A program made the translations under genes and the position numbers. Below the pieces are notes generated by a model, which saw only the letters and a program-made list of their open reading frames with translations, did not search any database and was not told where the DNA came from. From NCBI GenBank assembly GCA_937899245.1, contig CALDKB010000052.1:1-51669 (forward strand): a stretch of DNA of 51,669 nucleotides. Reading direction: 5' to 3'. The stretch comes from an uncultured Bacteroidales bacterium (GTDB taxonomy: Bacteria > Bacteroidota > Bacteroidia > Bacteroidales > ML635J-15). Shown in pieces: positions 8,546 to 16,613 of this stretch (the stretch's first letter is position 1; every line of letters starts with the position of its first letter).

Positions 8546-9160
8546 ATGGAACATGTATTTTTCAAGCCGTGGATTGGCAAAAACTATCAGAATGGCGGAA
8601 TTTTCAAAAAGAAAATCCTTGTGTTGGGCGAAAGCCATTACTGCGGAGGATGTGATAAATGTGGGATAAAATATGCACCAGAATGTAATGATTTGAACAC
8701 CACTAAAATAATTGAATCATTGTTGGATGGCAGTACTGGTGGGTGGGCGAATACATTCAAAAAGTTTGAACGTTCGCTTGTAAACAAACCGACGACAGCA
8801 GAAGAATCAAGAGAAATATGGGAATCTGTAGCATACTTCAATTTTCTGCAAGTTGCAATGACAGAAACCAGAACTGCGGGCTCTTACGAGGACTATATAG
8901 AAGGACAAAAGGCATTTCTTGAGGTAATTGAGGACTTGCAACCGGACTTGATAATCGTCTGGGGAATACGCCTTTACGGACACTTGCCAAACGAAAGATG
9001 GATTCTGGGCGAACCATTGGTATTCGACAACTACAGTGTGAAAAACGGATACTACCAGTTGAAACAAGGCAAGAAATCACGAGTGATAGCTGTATATCAT
9101 CCGTCAACGGGATATTCTTGGGACTGGTGGTATAAGGTTATTGCAAGCCAGTTGGGTTAA
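8546..9160 (+). CDS. Uracil-DNA-glycosylase-superfamily-like protein, function unknown
   Basis: 204 residues. The segment KKILVLGESHYC (about residues 23-34) resembles the GExP/GES motif 1 of the UDG superfamily and AVYHPST near residue 187 resembles its HPSxxN motif 2; LIIVWGIRLYGHL between them fits the central strand. The catalytic residues of classical uracil glycosylases are not obvious, and many proteins with this look are uncharacterised. Cys residues at positions 34, 37 and 40 (CGGCDKCG) could bind metal. It is the second gene of a unit with the membrane-anchored protein before it and is followed by a terminator. Assignment to the superfamily is inference from motifs only. Confidence 0.6.
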   Translation: MEHVFFKPWIGKNYQNGGIFKKKILVLGESHYCGGCDKCGIKYAPECNDLNTTKIIESLLDGSTGGWANTFKKFERSLVNKPTTAEESREIWESVAYFNFLQVAMTETRTAGSYEDYIEGQKAFLEVIEDLQPDLIIVWGIRLYGHLPNERWILGEPLVFDNYSVKNGYYQLKQGKKSRVIAVYHPSTGYSWDWWYKVIASQLG

Positions 9161-9174
9161 AATGTAAAAATGAC

Positions 9175-9209
9175 AATATGCTAACAGGCTTGCTGTCTGT
9201 TAGCATATT
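9175..9209 (+). terminator. Terminator after the two-gene unit
   Basis: A 13-base inverted repeat (AATATGCTAACAG / CTGTTAGCATATT) with a 9-base loop, 15 bases after the stop at 9160 and followed by a T-rich stretch. Confidence 0.75.
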
Positions 9210-9305
9210 TATTATCAATCGTTGTCGCGCATGAATATTAGCATTTGTAATGCGTAATAAACTTGAAGTCAATGGTGTTGAAAATCTCCACCACCGACAC
9301 ACTAA

Positions 9306-9375
9306 TTTACGATTTACATAAAATCACCCCAATTTTTATGCAATTCATAAAATTACACTTTACGATTTACATAAA
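9306..9375. repeat. Three-iteron block, downstream copy
   Basis: Contains three quasi-palindromic units, TTTACGATTTACATAAAA at 9306, TTTATGCAATTCATAAAA at 9335 and TTTACGATTTACATAAA at 9359, with start-to-start spacings of 29 and 24 bases. The same block with the same spacings occurs at 10562-10632, 1256 bases away in the same orientation. This copy lies just past the stop codon of the DUF4143 ATPase gene. Confidence 0.85.
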
Positions 9376-9379
9376 TTTA

Positions 9380-10528
9380 CTACCAGTTCCGCCACGAAAT
9401 AAACCTGCCGTCAGATGTCTGGAAATCGGCATCGCCACCATATACAACGGCAGAAGCATCTTTTGGAGTTCCACTCAATTTCGAAAAAGCATCCAACCCA
9501 TCAAAGAAATCGCTTCGGAGCGTTGCCGCCGACTTTATCTCGTATGCACGAAGATTCACACCATCCTCCACAAGCAAATCGACCTCATTGCCGTTGCTGT
9601 CGCGCCAGAAATAAATGTTCGCTTCTTTTCCCTGCGAATAAAAATTCTTCACGCACTCCGAAACCACCATATTTTCAAACATTTCCCCACGGAGATAATG
9701 CGTCGATACCTGTTCGGCACTATTAAGTCCAAGCAAAGAGCAAGCAAGTCCCGTATCGTAAAAATAGAGTTTTGGACTTTTCACCAGACGCTTGTTGAAG
9801 TTTTTGTAATAAGGACGAAGCAGAAACACAACATAACTTGTCTCAAGAATAGACAGCCATGAATATAATGTGGGCACGGAAATTTCGCACTCGTTAGCCA
9901 GCGACGAAACATTAAGCAGTTGCCCCACCCTTGCAGCACAAAGTTTCATAAAGCGCATAAACCGCGTAAGGTCGCCTATATTCTTGATTAAACGCACATC
10001 ACGCTCAAGATATGTCTGAATGTAAGACGGATAATAATCGGACGGTTGTATTCCTTTGTCGTATATACGCGGAAAACCACCAGTAAACATCCATTCGTTC
10101 AGATTGCCGGGCAACATAGAAGCCTCCTTCAATTCTCTTACAGAGAAAGGCGTCAGCTTCATAACGGCGGTTCTTCCAGCAAGGCTCTGCGATACGCTCT
10201 CTAGAAGCAGAAAGTTATGCGACCCAGAAAGTATATACATTCCGCTTTCGTTCTTGCGGTCGACAGCCGTCTGTATGTATGAAAACAATTTTGGAGCATA
10301 CTGAGCCTCGTCAATTATAAGATGGTCGCCAAAGTTGTTAAGAAATCCGCGCGAATCGTTTATAGCAAACTCCCTAATATCAACATCTTCAAGCGACACA
10401 TACTTATATCCTTCGAACTTGTTCTTGAGCAAGGTCGATTTGCCGCATTGTCTTGTTCCTGTGAGAGTTAGCACTGGAAACTTTGATGCCATATAGAGCA
10501 TTTTCGTAGTAATGTCTCGTTCTACCAT
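9380..10528 (-). CDS. DUF4143-type AAA ATPase (ATP-binding protein)
   Basis: N-terminal AAA_14 domain with Walker A GTRQCGKST (about residue 25) and Walker B HLIIDEAQYAP, sensor GSHNFLL, followed by the C-terminal DUF4143 domain with the nuclease-like core EVDLLVEDG...YEIKS. The frame opens at 10549, but that ATG overlaps the TATCTTTG promoter box, so I choose ATG 10528 (MVERDITTK), giving 382 residues, normal for the family. The function of these ATPases is not established; they are abundant, variable, strain-specific genes and some have been proposed to act in defence or toxin-antitoxin-like roles. The gene is bracketed by two copies of an iteron block. Confidence 0.9.
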   Translation of the reverse strand: MVERDITTKMLYMASKFPVLTLTGTRQCGKSTLLKNKFEGYKYVSLEDVDIREFAINDSRGFLNNFGDHLIIDEAQYAPKLFSYIQTAVDRKNESGMYILSGSHNFLLLESVSQSLAGRTAVMKLTPFSVRELKEASMLPGNLNEWMFTGGFPRIYDKGIQPSDYYPSYIQTYLERDVRLIKNIGDLTRFMRFMKLCAARVGQLLNVSSLANECEISVPTLYSWLSILETSYVVFLLRPYYKNFNKRLVKSPKLYFYDTGLACSLLGLNSAEQVSTHYLRGEMFENMVVSECVKNFYSQGKEANIYFWRDSNGNEVDLLVEDGVNLRAYEIKSAATLRSDFFDGLDAFSKLSGTPKDASAVVYGGDADFQTSDGRFISWRNW

Positions 10529-10546
10529 ATCAATAATTTTATACCG

Positions 10547-10554
10547 CAAAGATA
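10547..10554 (-). promoter_or_regulatory. -7 box of the first DUF4143 gene
   Basis: TATCTTTG on the minus strand, a perfect match to TAnnTTTG, 19 bases before the chosen ATG at 10528. The first iteron of the upstream block begins 8 bases further upstream, so the iterons occupy the -33 region and could act as operator or activator sites. Confidence 0.7.
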
Positions 10555-10561
10555 TATATAT

Positions 10562-10632
10562 TTTACGATTTACATAAAACTAACCATATTTTTATGCAAT
10601 TCATAAAACCACACTTTACGATTTGCATAAAA
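10562..10632. repeat. Three-iteron block, promoter copy
   Basis: Units at 10562 (TTTACGATTTACATAAAA), 10591 (TTTATGCAATTCATAAAA) and 10615 (TTTACGATTTGCATAAAA), spaced 29 and 24 bases, identical in layout to the block at 9306-9375. It covers the -33 region of the DUF4143 promoter. Confidence 0.85.
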
Positions 10633-10694
10633 TTTTAATGAGCAAATACATTATTCACACTGACGGCAAAAAAGAAGAATAGCAAAACCGCCTG

Positions 10695-11825
10695 TCAAGG
10701 CATTAGAAAATCTGCAATATTTTCTGGAGTAATTACTTGAAACTCGGCCCCTGGATAGGCATCCACAAAAGTCTTGGGAAATGCCGCTTTCGCTTTTGGA
10801 TTCCATTTCACTTCGTACGCGTATAATTTTCCGCCACACTCTTCCACATAATCAATTTCCTGCTGCTGCTTCGTACGCCAGAAGTAACGATTAACCCACT
10901 TCTTGCTATATTCGTTACTTTTCATGCGTTCAGAAACGACAAAATTTTCCCACAAAGCACCAACATCCTGCCTAATTTCAGGTGCAGTAAAGTCAGCGAT
11001 TAAAGCATTTCTTATGCCGTTGTCGTAAAAGTAAATTTTACGGCTTGCCTTAAGTTCGTTGCGATGATTGCGTGCATACGACGGCAATCTGAATATGATA
11101 TAGCACTGTTCAAGCAAACCCACGTACCGTTCAACAGTCTTTGTGTCAAGCGAACAAGTTTGCGCAAGTTCGTTAAACGACACCTGCGAACCCACCTGAT
11201 AGGCAAGCGCACGCAGAAGCACTTGCAATTTATCTGGATGCTTGATGTTTTCCCACGAAAGTATATCCTTATATAGATATGCGTCTGTAAGTAGTTTCAG
11301 AATTTCCATCTCACTACCATCGTTCATCACAACTTCGGGATAATAGCCATAAACCATGCGCATAGGCAACATCCTAATTTCCTTGAGTTTCCCGTGATGA
11401 GCAACCATTTCACCGAATGACAAAGGAAACATCTGGTACTCCCATTTGCGCCCAGTCAGCGGTTCGTTTACCTTGTTGGCCAATTCAAAAGCAGAACTGC
11501 CTGTTGCAATAATCTGCAAATCACTGTCAGAATCGGCAATAAGTTTTAATCGCACACCTATATCTTTTATTCGCTGAGCCTCATCCAATATCACAATTCT
11601 ATTGCCCTTAAATTCTGAAAGCAATCTGTCCACCGAAGCATTACCAAACAGATTCTGAATCTGCAATTCATCACCGTTCAACCATAAGCAATCATTTCTT
11701 CCCCTCACCATTTGCCGAAGCATCGTCGTTTTTCCTACCTGACGTGCACCAATTAGAATAATTATCTTACCTTTAAACAGCTTATTTTCAAGCGTTTTAT
11801 TTAATATCCTTTCAATCATACCCAA
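10695..11825 (-). CDS. DUF4143-type AAA ATPase, second copy
   Basis: 376 residues. Walker A is GARQVGKTT (about residues 26-34), Walker B is IVILDEAQRIKD, sensor ATGSSAFEL, followed by DUF4143 with FYDNGIRNALI and a C-terminal nuclease-like core QQEIDYVEECGGKLYAYEVKW (acidic residue, then ExK). It belongs to the same broad family as the gene at 9380-10528 but is only distantly similar. ATG at 11825 or 11819 are both possible; the promoter box ends 14 bases before 11825. The upstream region carries its own tandem operator-like repeats, of a different sequence from those of the other copy. Confidence 0.9.
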   Translation of the reverse strand: MGMIERILNKTLENKLFKGKIIILIGARQVGKTTMLRQMVRGRNDCLWLNGDELQIQNLFGNASVDRLLSEFKGNRIVILDEAQRIKDIGVRLKLIADSDSDLQIIATGSSAFELANKVNEPLTGRKWEYQMFPLSFGEMVAHHGKLKEIRMLPMRMVYGYYPEVVMNDGSEMEILKLLTDAYLYKDILSWENIKHPDKLQVLLRALAYQVGSQVSFNELAQTCSLDTKTVERYVGLLEQCYIIFRLPSYARNHRNELKASRKIYFYDNGIRNALIADFTAPEIRQDVGALWENFVVSERMKSNEYSKKWVNRYFWRTKQQQEIDYVEECGGKLYAYEVKWNPKAKAAFPKTFVDAYPGAEFQVITPENIADFLMP

Positions 11826-11838
11826 TTATTTTCGTCCG

Positions 11839-11915
11839 CAAATATACAACCTTTTTGGAATTAACTCCACAAAAGTTATAACTTTTTTGGAATTAACTCC
11901 ACAAAGTTATATTAT
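11839..11915 (-). promoter_or_regulatory. Promoter with tandem operator-like repeats for the second DUF4143 gene
   Basis: TATATTTG (-7 box) on the minus strand at 11839-11846. Upstream are two copies of a near-30-base unit containing GGAATTAACTCCACAAA (plus-strand reading, beginning near 11857 and 11891), with the 16-base perfect palindrome AAAAGTTATAACTTTT between them. The arrangement suggests a repressor or autoregulator bound across the promoter. Confidence 0.7.
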
Positions 11916-12194
11916 CACATTCTAAAATACCACGAAAAAAGAATATAAATTGTTACCCGATTCAAACGATTAAACGGTGATGCCTTCTAACAGCTCAGCA
12001 TTGGACATTTCTGCAGCCTTCACTTCGACTCCGTTCAGTATGCGGGAGTGTGCACGTTAACATTCAAACGACCTCAAACAGCGCAGCTTCAATGTTCGTG
12101 CGAGCTGAGAGCAATGAGCTTGCTCAAATTGCCGAAGCAACACCGAACATCATACGCGACAGCATATAAACTACTTTGAACGGCGCAGCCATAG
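11916..12194. other. Intergenic stretch without a recognisable gene
   Basis: No convincing reading frame. It contains TTCGACTCCGTTCAGT (near 12018), the reverse complement of ACTGAACGGAATCGAA near 18317 apart from one base, so a short dispersed repeat is shared with the kinase upstream region. The remainder looks like decayed repeat sequence. Confidence 0.4.
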
Positions 12195-12695
12195 TTACTT
12201 CTTCAGCAGCACCCATGCAAGATAGAACATCAGTGCCGTAAGGCCGATTTGCATGAAAATAGGATTTATCAGCGACAGCAGCAAAGTGAGCAAAATGCTC
12301 CAGATTACGATATAGGCCATCTTTTTTCTTCCGTCAAGAGCCGACCACGACAATTTTATTTTCTGAGGAATCTCGCGAATGTATTTCTTGAATGGATTTT
12401 CCACACCAACTTCCTCCGCTTTTGTGTATTCAAGCTCCTTCACACGCACCTTAAGCACTTTACGCGAAGTCTTGCCTATTGCATCAGTAGTCTCCAGAAC
12501 TATTTTAGTCTTCCCCTTAGAGCGATTCAAACGGAATTTCTTCGAGCCAATAGCCTCCACCGACATGCTTGCCGCCTTGTATCCGTTGTCGAGGACAAGC
12601 ATCGCCGACAAGGCACCCGGACACGCCCAGGCGACAGTTACCACGTCGCCTTCGGTAACCACATCCCTGTCAACCTTAAAAACAAAATCGCTCAT
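12195..12695 (-). CDS. Hypothetical protein with two C-terminal membrane helices
   Basis: 166 residues. The N-terminal 85 residues are beta-rich with alternating hydrophobic residues, and a basic amphipathic part precedes two hydrophobic stretches near residues 127-143 and 147-164 (IVIWSILLTLLLSLINPIFM and LTALMFYLAWVLL). No signal peptide, so the N-terminal domain is probably cytoplasmic. A -7 box TAAATTTG is on the minus strand at 12718-12725, supporting a separate transcript divergent from the bcd operon. Family not recognised; similar Ig-like or YkuD-like proteins cannot be excluded. Confidence 0.65.
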   Translation of the reverse strand: MSDFVFKVDRDVVTEGDVVTVAWACPGALSAMLVLDNGYKAASMSVEAIGSKKFRLNRSKGKTKIVLETTDAIGKTSRKVLKVRVKELEYTKAEEVGVENPFKKYIREIPQKIKLSWSALDGRKKMAYIVIWSILLTLLLSLINPIFMQIGLTALMFYLAWVLLKK

Positions 12696-12877
12696 AAACA
12701 GAATAACTTACAAGTGGCAAATTTAGAAAAAATATTTGGATTATGAATTTATTAACCGCTGTGAAAAAATAAACTTAAAATCTTATTAGGAAAAGTAAAA
12801 AATAAAAAGTAATTTTACAACCGCTAAAAAATTAACGAATTTTCAAACAGTAAAATTTAATAAAAACAGAGATAATT

Positions 12878-14017
12878 ATGGATTTTGGATTATCAAAAAC
12901 AGAAGTATTATTTCAGCAGATGATTAGAAGCTTTGCAGAAAACGAAGTAAAGCCTTTGGCTGCCGAAATAGACGAAGAAGAAAGATTCCCAATCGAAACA
13001 GTACAAAAGATGGGAAAATTAGGAATTATGGGTATTCCAGTACCTACTCAGTATGGTGGAGCAGGCGGAAACTACAAGTTGTATGCAATGGCAGTTGAAG
13101 AACTTGCAAGATGCTGTGCAACAACAGGTATCGTAGTTTCGGCACACACATCATTGTGCATTGGCCCAATCCTTGAGTTCGGAACAGAAGAACAGAAGAT
13201 GAAATATTTGCCAAAGCTTGCTTCTGGCGAATGGATCGGTGCTTTCGGTTTGACAGAACCAAATGCTGGTACAGATGCATCAGGACAGCAGACAACTGCA
13301 GTTCTCGACGGTGACCACTGGGTTCTTAACGGATCAAAAATTTTCATCACAAACGCAGGCAATGCTGACGTTTATGTAGTAATCGCAATGACAGACAAAT
13401 CATTGGGCAACAAGGGAATCTCAGCATTCATAGTTGAAAAGGGTTTCCCAGGTTTCTCAATCGGCAAGAAGGAAAAGAAATTAGGTATCCGCGGTTCTTC
13501 AACTTGCGAACTTATTTTCGAAAACTGCATAGTTCCAAAGGAAAACCAGCTCGGAGAAATTGGCAAGGGCTTCAAACTTGCAATGTGGACTCTCGACGGT
13601 GGCCGTATCGGTGTTGCATCTCAGGCATTGGGTATCGCACAGGGCGCTATGGACGAAACAGTTAAGTACACTAAGGAACGTAAGCAATTTGGCAAATCTA
13701 TCGCTCAATTCCAGAACACCCAGTTCCAGCTTGCAGACCTCGAAACTAGAATCCAGGCAGCTAGACTTTTGGTTTACAGCGCAGCCGACAAGAAGGATCA
13801 TCACCTTCCATTCTCAGCCGACGCAGCAATGGCCAAGTTATTCGCAGCAGAAACAGCAATGGACATGACTACAAAGGCCGTTCAATTCCACGGCGGTTAC
13901 GGTTACACTCGCGAATATCCTGTTGAAAGAATGATGAGAGACGCTAAGATTACCGAAATCTACGAAGGAACTTCTGAAGTTCAGAGAATGGTAATTTCTG
14001 GCAAACTGTTAAAATAA
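12878..14017 (+). CDS. bcd: Short-chain (butyryl-type) acyl-CoA dehydrogenase
   Basis: 379 residues, full length. Signature GLTEPNAGTDASGQQT, flavin/substrate region KIFITNAG, and near the C-terminus YEGTSEVQRMVISG with the catalytic-base Glu of the bcd family. It is directly followed by etfB and etfA, the arrangement of the Bcd-Etf complex, which reduces crotonyl-CoA to butyryl-CoA and in anaerobes can couple this to ferredoxin reduction by electron bifurcation. First gene of a six-gene operon for the butyrate branch. Codon use here is simpler (GCA, CTT, GTT rich) than in neighbouring regions, typical of highly expressed genes. Confidence 0.93.
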   Translation: MDFGLSKTEVLFQQMIRSFAENEVKPLAAEIDEEERFPIETVQKMGKLGIMGIPVPTQYGGAGGNYKLYAMAVEELARCCATTGIVVSAHTSLCIGPILEFGTEEQKMKYLPKLASGEWIGAFGLTEPNAGTDASGQQTTAVLDGDHWVLNGSKIFITNAGNADVYVVIAMTDKSLGNKGISAFIVEKGFPGFSIGKKEKKLGIRGSSTCELIFENCIVPKENQLGEIGKGFKLAMWTLDGGRIGVASQALGIAQGAMDETVKYTKERKQFGKSIAQFQNTQFQLADLETRIQAARLLVYSAADKKDHHLPFSADAAMAKLFAAETAMDMTTKAVQFHGGYGYTREYPVERMMRDAKITEIYEGTSEVQRMVISGKLLK

Positions 14018-14045
14018 TTTTTCACTAACGTAAAAATCAAGAATA

Positions 14046-14825
14046 ATGAATATAGTAGTTTGTATAAAACAAGTACCGGATACCACAGAGGTAAAACTTG
14101 ACCCGAAAACCGGAACACTTATCCGTGAAGGTATCCCCAGCATCATAAATCCTGATGACAAGGGCGCATTGGAACTCGCACTTCAACTTAAGGACCAGTA
14201 CGGCGCACATGTAACCGTTCTTACAATGGGTCTTCCACAGGCAGATTCTGCATTGCGCGAAGCATTGGCAATGGGCGTTGACCGCGCTATCCTACTTACC
14301 GACCGCAAACTCGGTGGTGCAGATACCCTTGCAACTTCAAGAGCACTTGCAGGCGCTCTCAAGCAATTAGATTTCGACCTTGTTCTTACTGGTCGCCAGG
14401 CAATCGATGGTGATACAGCTCAGGTTGGTCCACAAATCGCAGAACACATGGGTCTTCCACAGGTTTCTTACCTTGTTGGTCTCGAAATCAACGGTAAGAC
14501 TTGCAGAATCAAGAAATCGACAGAAGAAGGATACCAAATCCTCGAAACCGAAATGCCTTGCGTTTTCACAGTTCTTGCAACTGCAAACAAAGCTCGTTAT
14601 ATGACAGTTAACGGTATCGTTGAAGCTTACAACCGCGAAGTTGAAATCTGGAACGCTGACAAGATTCAGGTAGATGAAAACCTCCTTGGTCTTAAGGGAT
14701 CTGCAACTAAGGTTGTTAAGTCGTTCACAAAGGGTCTTAAGGCAGCTGGTCAGACTTACGAAGTTAGCCCAGAAGAAGCAGTTGACTTGATTATCAGTAA
14801 ATTAAAAGAAAAATTCATCATTTAA
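14046..14825 (+). CDS. etfB: Electron transfer flavoprotein beta subunit
   Basis: 259 residues. Begins with MNIVVCIKQVPDTTEVKLDP and contains GRQAIDGDTAQVGPQIAEHM, the ETF beta signature. It lies 28 bases after bcd and 12 bases before etfA. It carries the FAD/AMP site used to pass electrons between NADH, the alpha subunit and Bcd. Confidence 0.95.
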   Translation: MNIVVCIKQVPDTTEVKLDPKTGTLIREGIPSIINPDDKGALELALQLKDQYGAHVTVLTMGLPQADSALREALAMGVDRAILLTDRKLGGADTLATSRALAGALKQLDFDLVLTGRQAIDGDTAQVGPQIAEHMGLPQVSYLVGLEINGKTCRIKKSTEEGYQILETEMPCVFTVLATANKARYMTVNGIVEAYNREVEIWNADKIQVDENLLGLKGSATKVVKSFTKGLKAAGQTYEVSPEEAVDLIISKLKEKFII

Positions 14826-14837
14826 CACGATTAAGAC

Positions 14838-15848
14838 ATGGATAAATCAGAATACAAAAATGTTTACGTTTTCGTTGAACAACGCGACAACGTAATCCAG
14901 AAAGTTGCATTGGAACTGTTGGGCAAGGCTCACGATTTGGCCGGTGCATTGAACGAAAAGGTATATGCAGTTCTTTTGGGACACAACATCGGCGACAAGG
15001 CACAGGAACTCATCGCTTACGGCGCTGACCATGTTTTAGTTGCAGACGATCCTTGCTTGAAGAACTATATCACCGAAGAATATACACAGGCAATCACCCA
15101 GATTATTCACGACTACAAGCCGAGCATCTTCCTAATTGGTGCAACAACTATCGGCCGTGACTTGGGTCCACGTTTGTCAGCTCGTATCACCACAGGTCTT
15201 ACAGCAGACTGCACAAAGCTTGAAATTTCGGAAGACACCAAGGAACTTATGATGACTCGTCCTGCATTCGGCGGTAACATCATGGCAACAATTATGTGTG
15301 TAAATCACCGTCCACAGATGTCAACTGTACGTCCAGGCGTTATGCAGAAGATGGCAAAGGATGACAGCCGCAAGGGTGAAATCGAAAACGTAAAGATCAA
15401 TTTCGACAAGTCAAAGTGCAAAGTAAGACTCATCGAAACAGTTAAGGAAACTTCTAACAAGGTTGATATCGCAGACGCTAAGATCTTGATCTCCGGCGGA
15501 CGTGGTGTTGGAAAGAAGGAAGGTTTCGAAATGCTTGGCAAACTTGCAGAAGTATTGCACGGCGAAGTTTCTTCATCAAGAGCAATGGTTGACGCAGGCG
15601 TTATGCCACACGACCGTCAGGTTGGCCAGACCGGTAAGACTGTACGTCCTAACCTGTATATGGCAAACGGTATCTCCGGCGCAATCCAGCACTTGGCAGG
15701 TATGGAAGAATCTGAAGTTATCATCGCAGTTAACAAGGACAAGGACGCTCCTATCTTCAAGGTAGCAGACCTCGGCATTGTAGGCGACTTATACAAGATT
15801 ATTCCATTGCTAACCGAAAGACTTAAGTTCGAATTGGAAAACAGATAG
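14838..15848 (+). CDS. etfA: Electron transfer flavoprotein alpha subunit
   Basis: 336 residues. The C-terminal FAD-binding domain is clear: SGGRGVGKKEGFEMLGKLAE, SSRAMVDAGVMPHDRQVGQT, and YMANGISGAIQHLAGM. There is no N-terminal ferredoxin domain, so it is the short form. Partner of EtfB and Bcd. An 87-base gap with a hairpin separates it from the CoA-transferase gene. Confidence 0.95.
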   Translation: MDKSEYKNVYVFVEQRDNVIQKVALELLGKAHDLAGALNEKVYAVLLGHNIGDKAQELIAYGADHVLVADDPCLKNYITEEYTQAITQIIHDYKPSIFLIGATTIGRDLGPRLSARITTGLTADCTKLEISEDTKELMMTRPAFGGNIMATIMCVNHRPQMSTVRPGVMQKMAKDDSRKGEIENVKINFDKSKCKVRLIETVKETSNKVDIADAKILISGGRGVGKKEGFEMLGKLAEVLHGEVSSSRAMVDAGVMPHDRQVGQTGKTVRPNLYMANGISGAIQHLAGMEESEVIIAVNKDKDAPIFKVADLGIVGDLYKIIPLLTERLKFELENR

Positions 15849-15863
15849 TATAATGTATAATGG

Positions 15864-15888
15864 TTTTGCCGGCAGCTTGTCGGCAAAA
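15864..15888. other. Intercistronic hairpin between etfA and ctfB
   Basis: TTTTGCCG / CGGCAAAA with a 9-base loop, 15 bases after the etfA stop. No strong T-run follows, so it is more likely a processing or partial-attenuation element than a full terminator. Confidence 0.5.
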
Positions 15889-15935
15889 TCTTATATTATA
15901 AATAGGTATTAATTATATTAAAAGACATACGTAAG

Positions 15936-16610
15936 ATGGATAAAAATCAAATTAGAGAAACCATCGCAAAGAGAGTTGCATTGGAACTTCACGACGGCGA
16001 TGTTGTTAATTTGGGAATCGGTTTGCCGACAATGGTTCCGAACTATTTACCAAAAGGCGTAAAATTGTATCTTCAGAGCGAAAATGGTATCCTCGGCATG
16101 GGTCCTAAGCCAGCCGAAGGCGAACAGGATGAACACGTTATCGATGCTGGCGGTGGCTTCGCATCAGTTCTTCCAGACGGGTCAACATTCAGCTCAGCAC
16201 ACTCTTTCGAAATCATCCGCGGTGGTCACGTTGACGCAACTGTCCTCGGCGCAATGCAGGTAGATGAAGAAGGTAACCTTGCAAACTGGATGATTCCTGG
16301 CAAATTGACTCCAGGTATGGGCGGTGCAATGGACCTAGTAGTAGGTGCAAAGCGCGTTATCGTTGCTATGGAACACACCCAGAAGGGCAACTTCAAGATT
16401 TTGCACAAATGCAACCTTCCGCTCACAGCAGCAAAACAGGTTAACGTTATTGTTACCGAAATGGGCGTTATGGAAGTTACCGACAAGGGTATCGTTCTAA
16501 CAGAATACAACACCGAATTCGGCGATAAGGACGCAGCAGTTGCAGCAATTCAGGCAGCAACAGAAGCTACATTGATTATCTCTCCGGATCTTAAACCAAT
16601 GGTATTCTAA
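15936..16610 (+). CDS. Butyrate/acetoacetate-type CoA-transferase, beta subunit
   Basis: 224 residues, full length for subunit B of a class I CoA-transferase. LYLQSENGILGMGP (about residues 46-59) contains the catalytic Glu. The family includes acetate-, acetoacetate- and butyrate-CoA transferases; the bcd-crt-hbd context suggests transfer of CoA from butyryl-CoA to acetate or acetoacetate. The alpha subunit, normally the adjacent gene, is missing here: the preceding gene is etfA and the following one crt. Either it is encoded elsewhere or was lost from this locus. The stop lies 3 bases before crt. Confidence 0.9.
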   Translation: MDKNQIRETIAKRVALELHDGDVVNLGIGLPTMVPNYLPKGVKLYLQSENGILGMGPKPAEGEQDEHVIDAGGGFASVLPDGSTFSSAHSFEIIRGGHVDATVLGAMQVDEEGNLANWMIPGKLTPGMGGAMDLVVGAKRVIVAMEHTQKGNFKILHKCNLPLTAAKQVNVIVTEMGVMEVTDKGIVLTEYNTEFGDKDAAVAAIQAATEATLIISPDLKPMVF

Positions 16611-16613
16611 GAC

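Noticed and set aside
7177..9160. Calling the two-gene unit a defence system
   Set aside because: There is no recognised effector or nuclease domain and no defence-gene neighbourhood beyond the DUF4143 ATPases; it is kept only as a hypothesis.
9263..9862. 199-residue plus-strand frame over the ATPase 3' end
   Set aside because: It is antisense to a well-supported DUF4143 gene and shows no domain.
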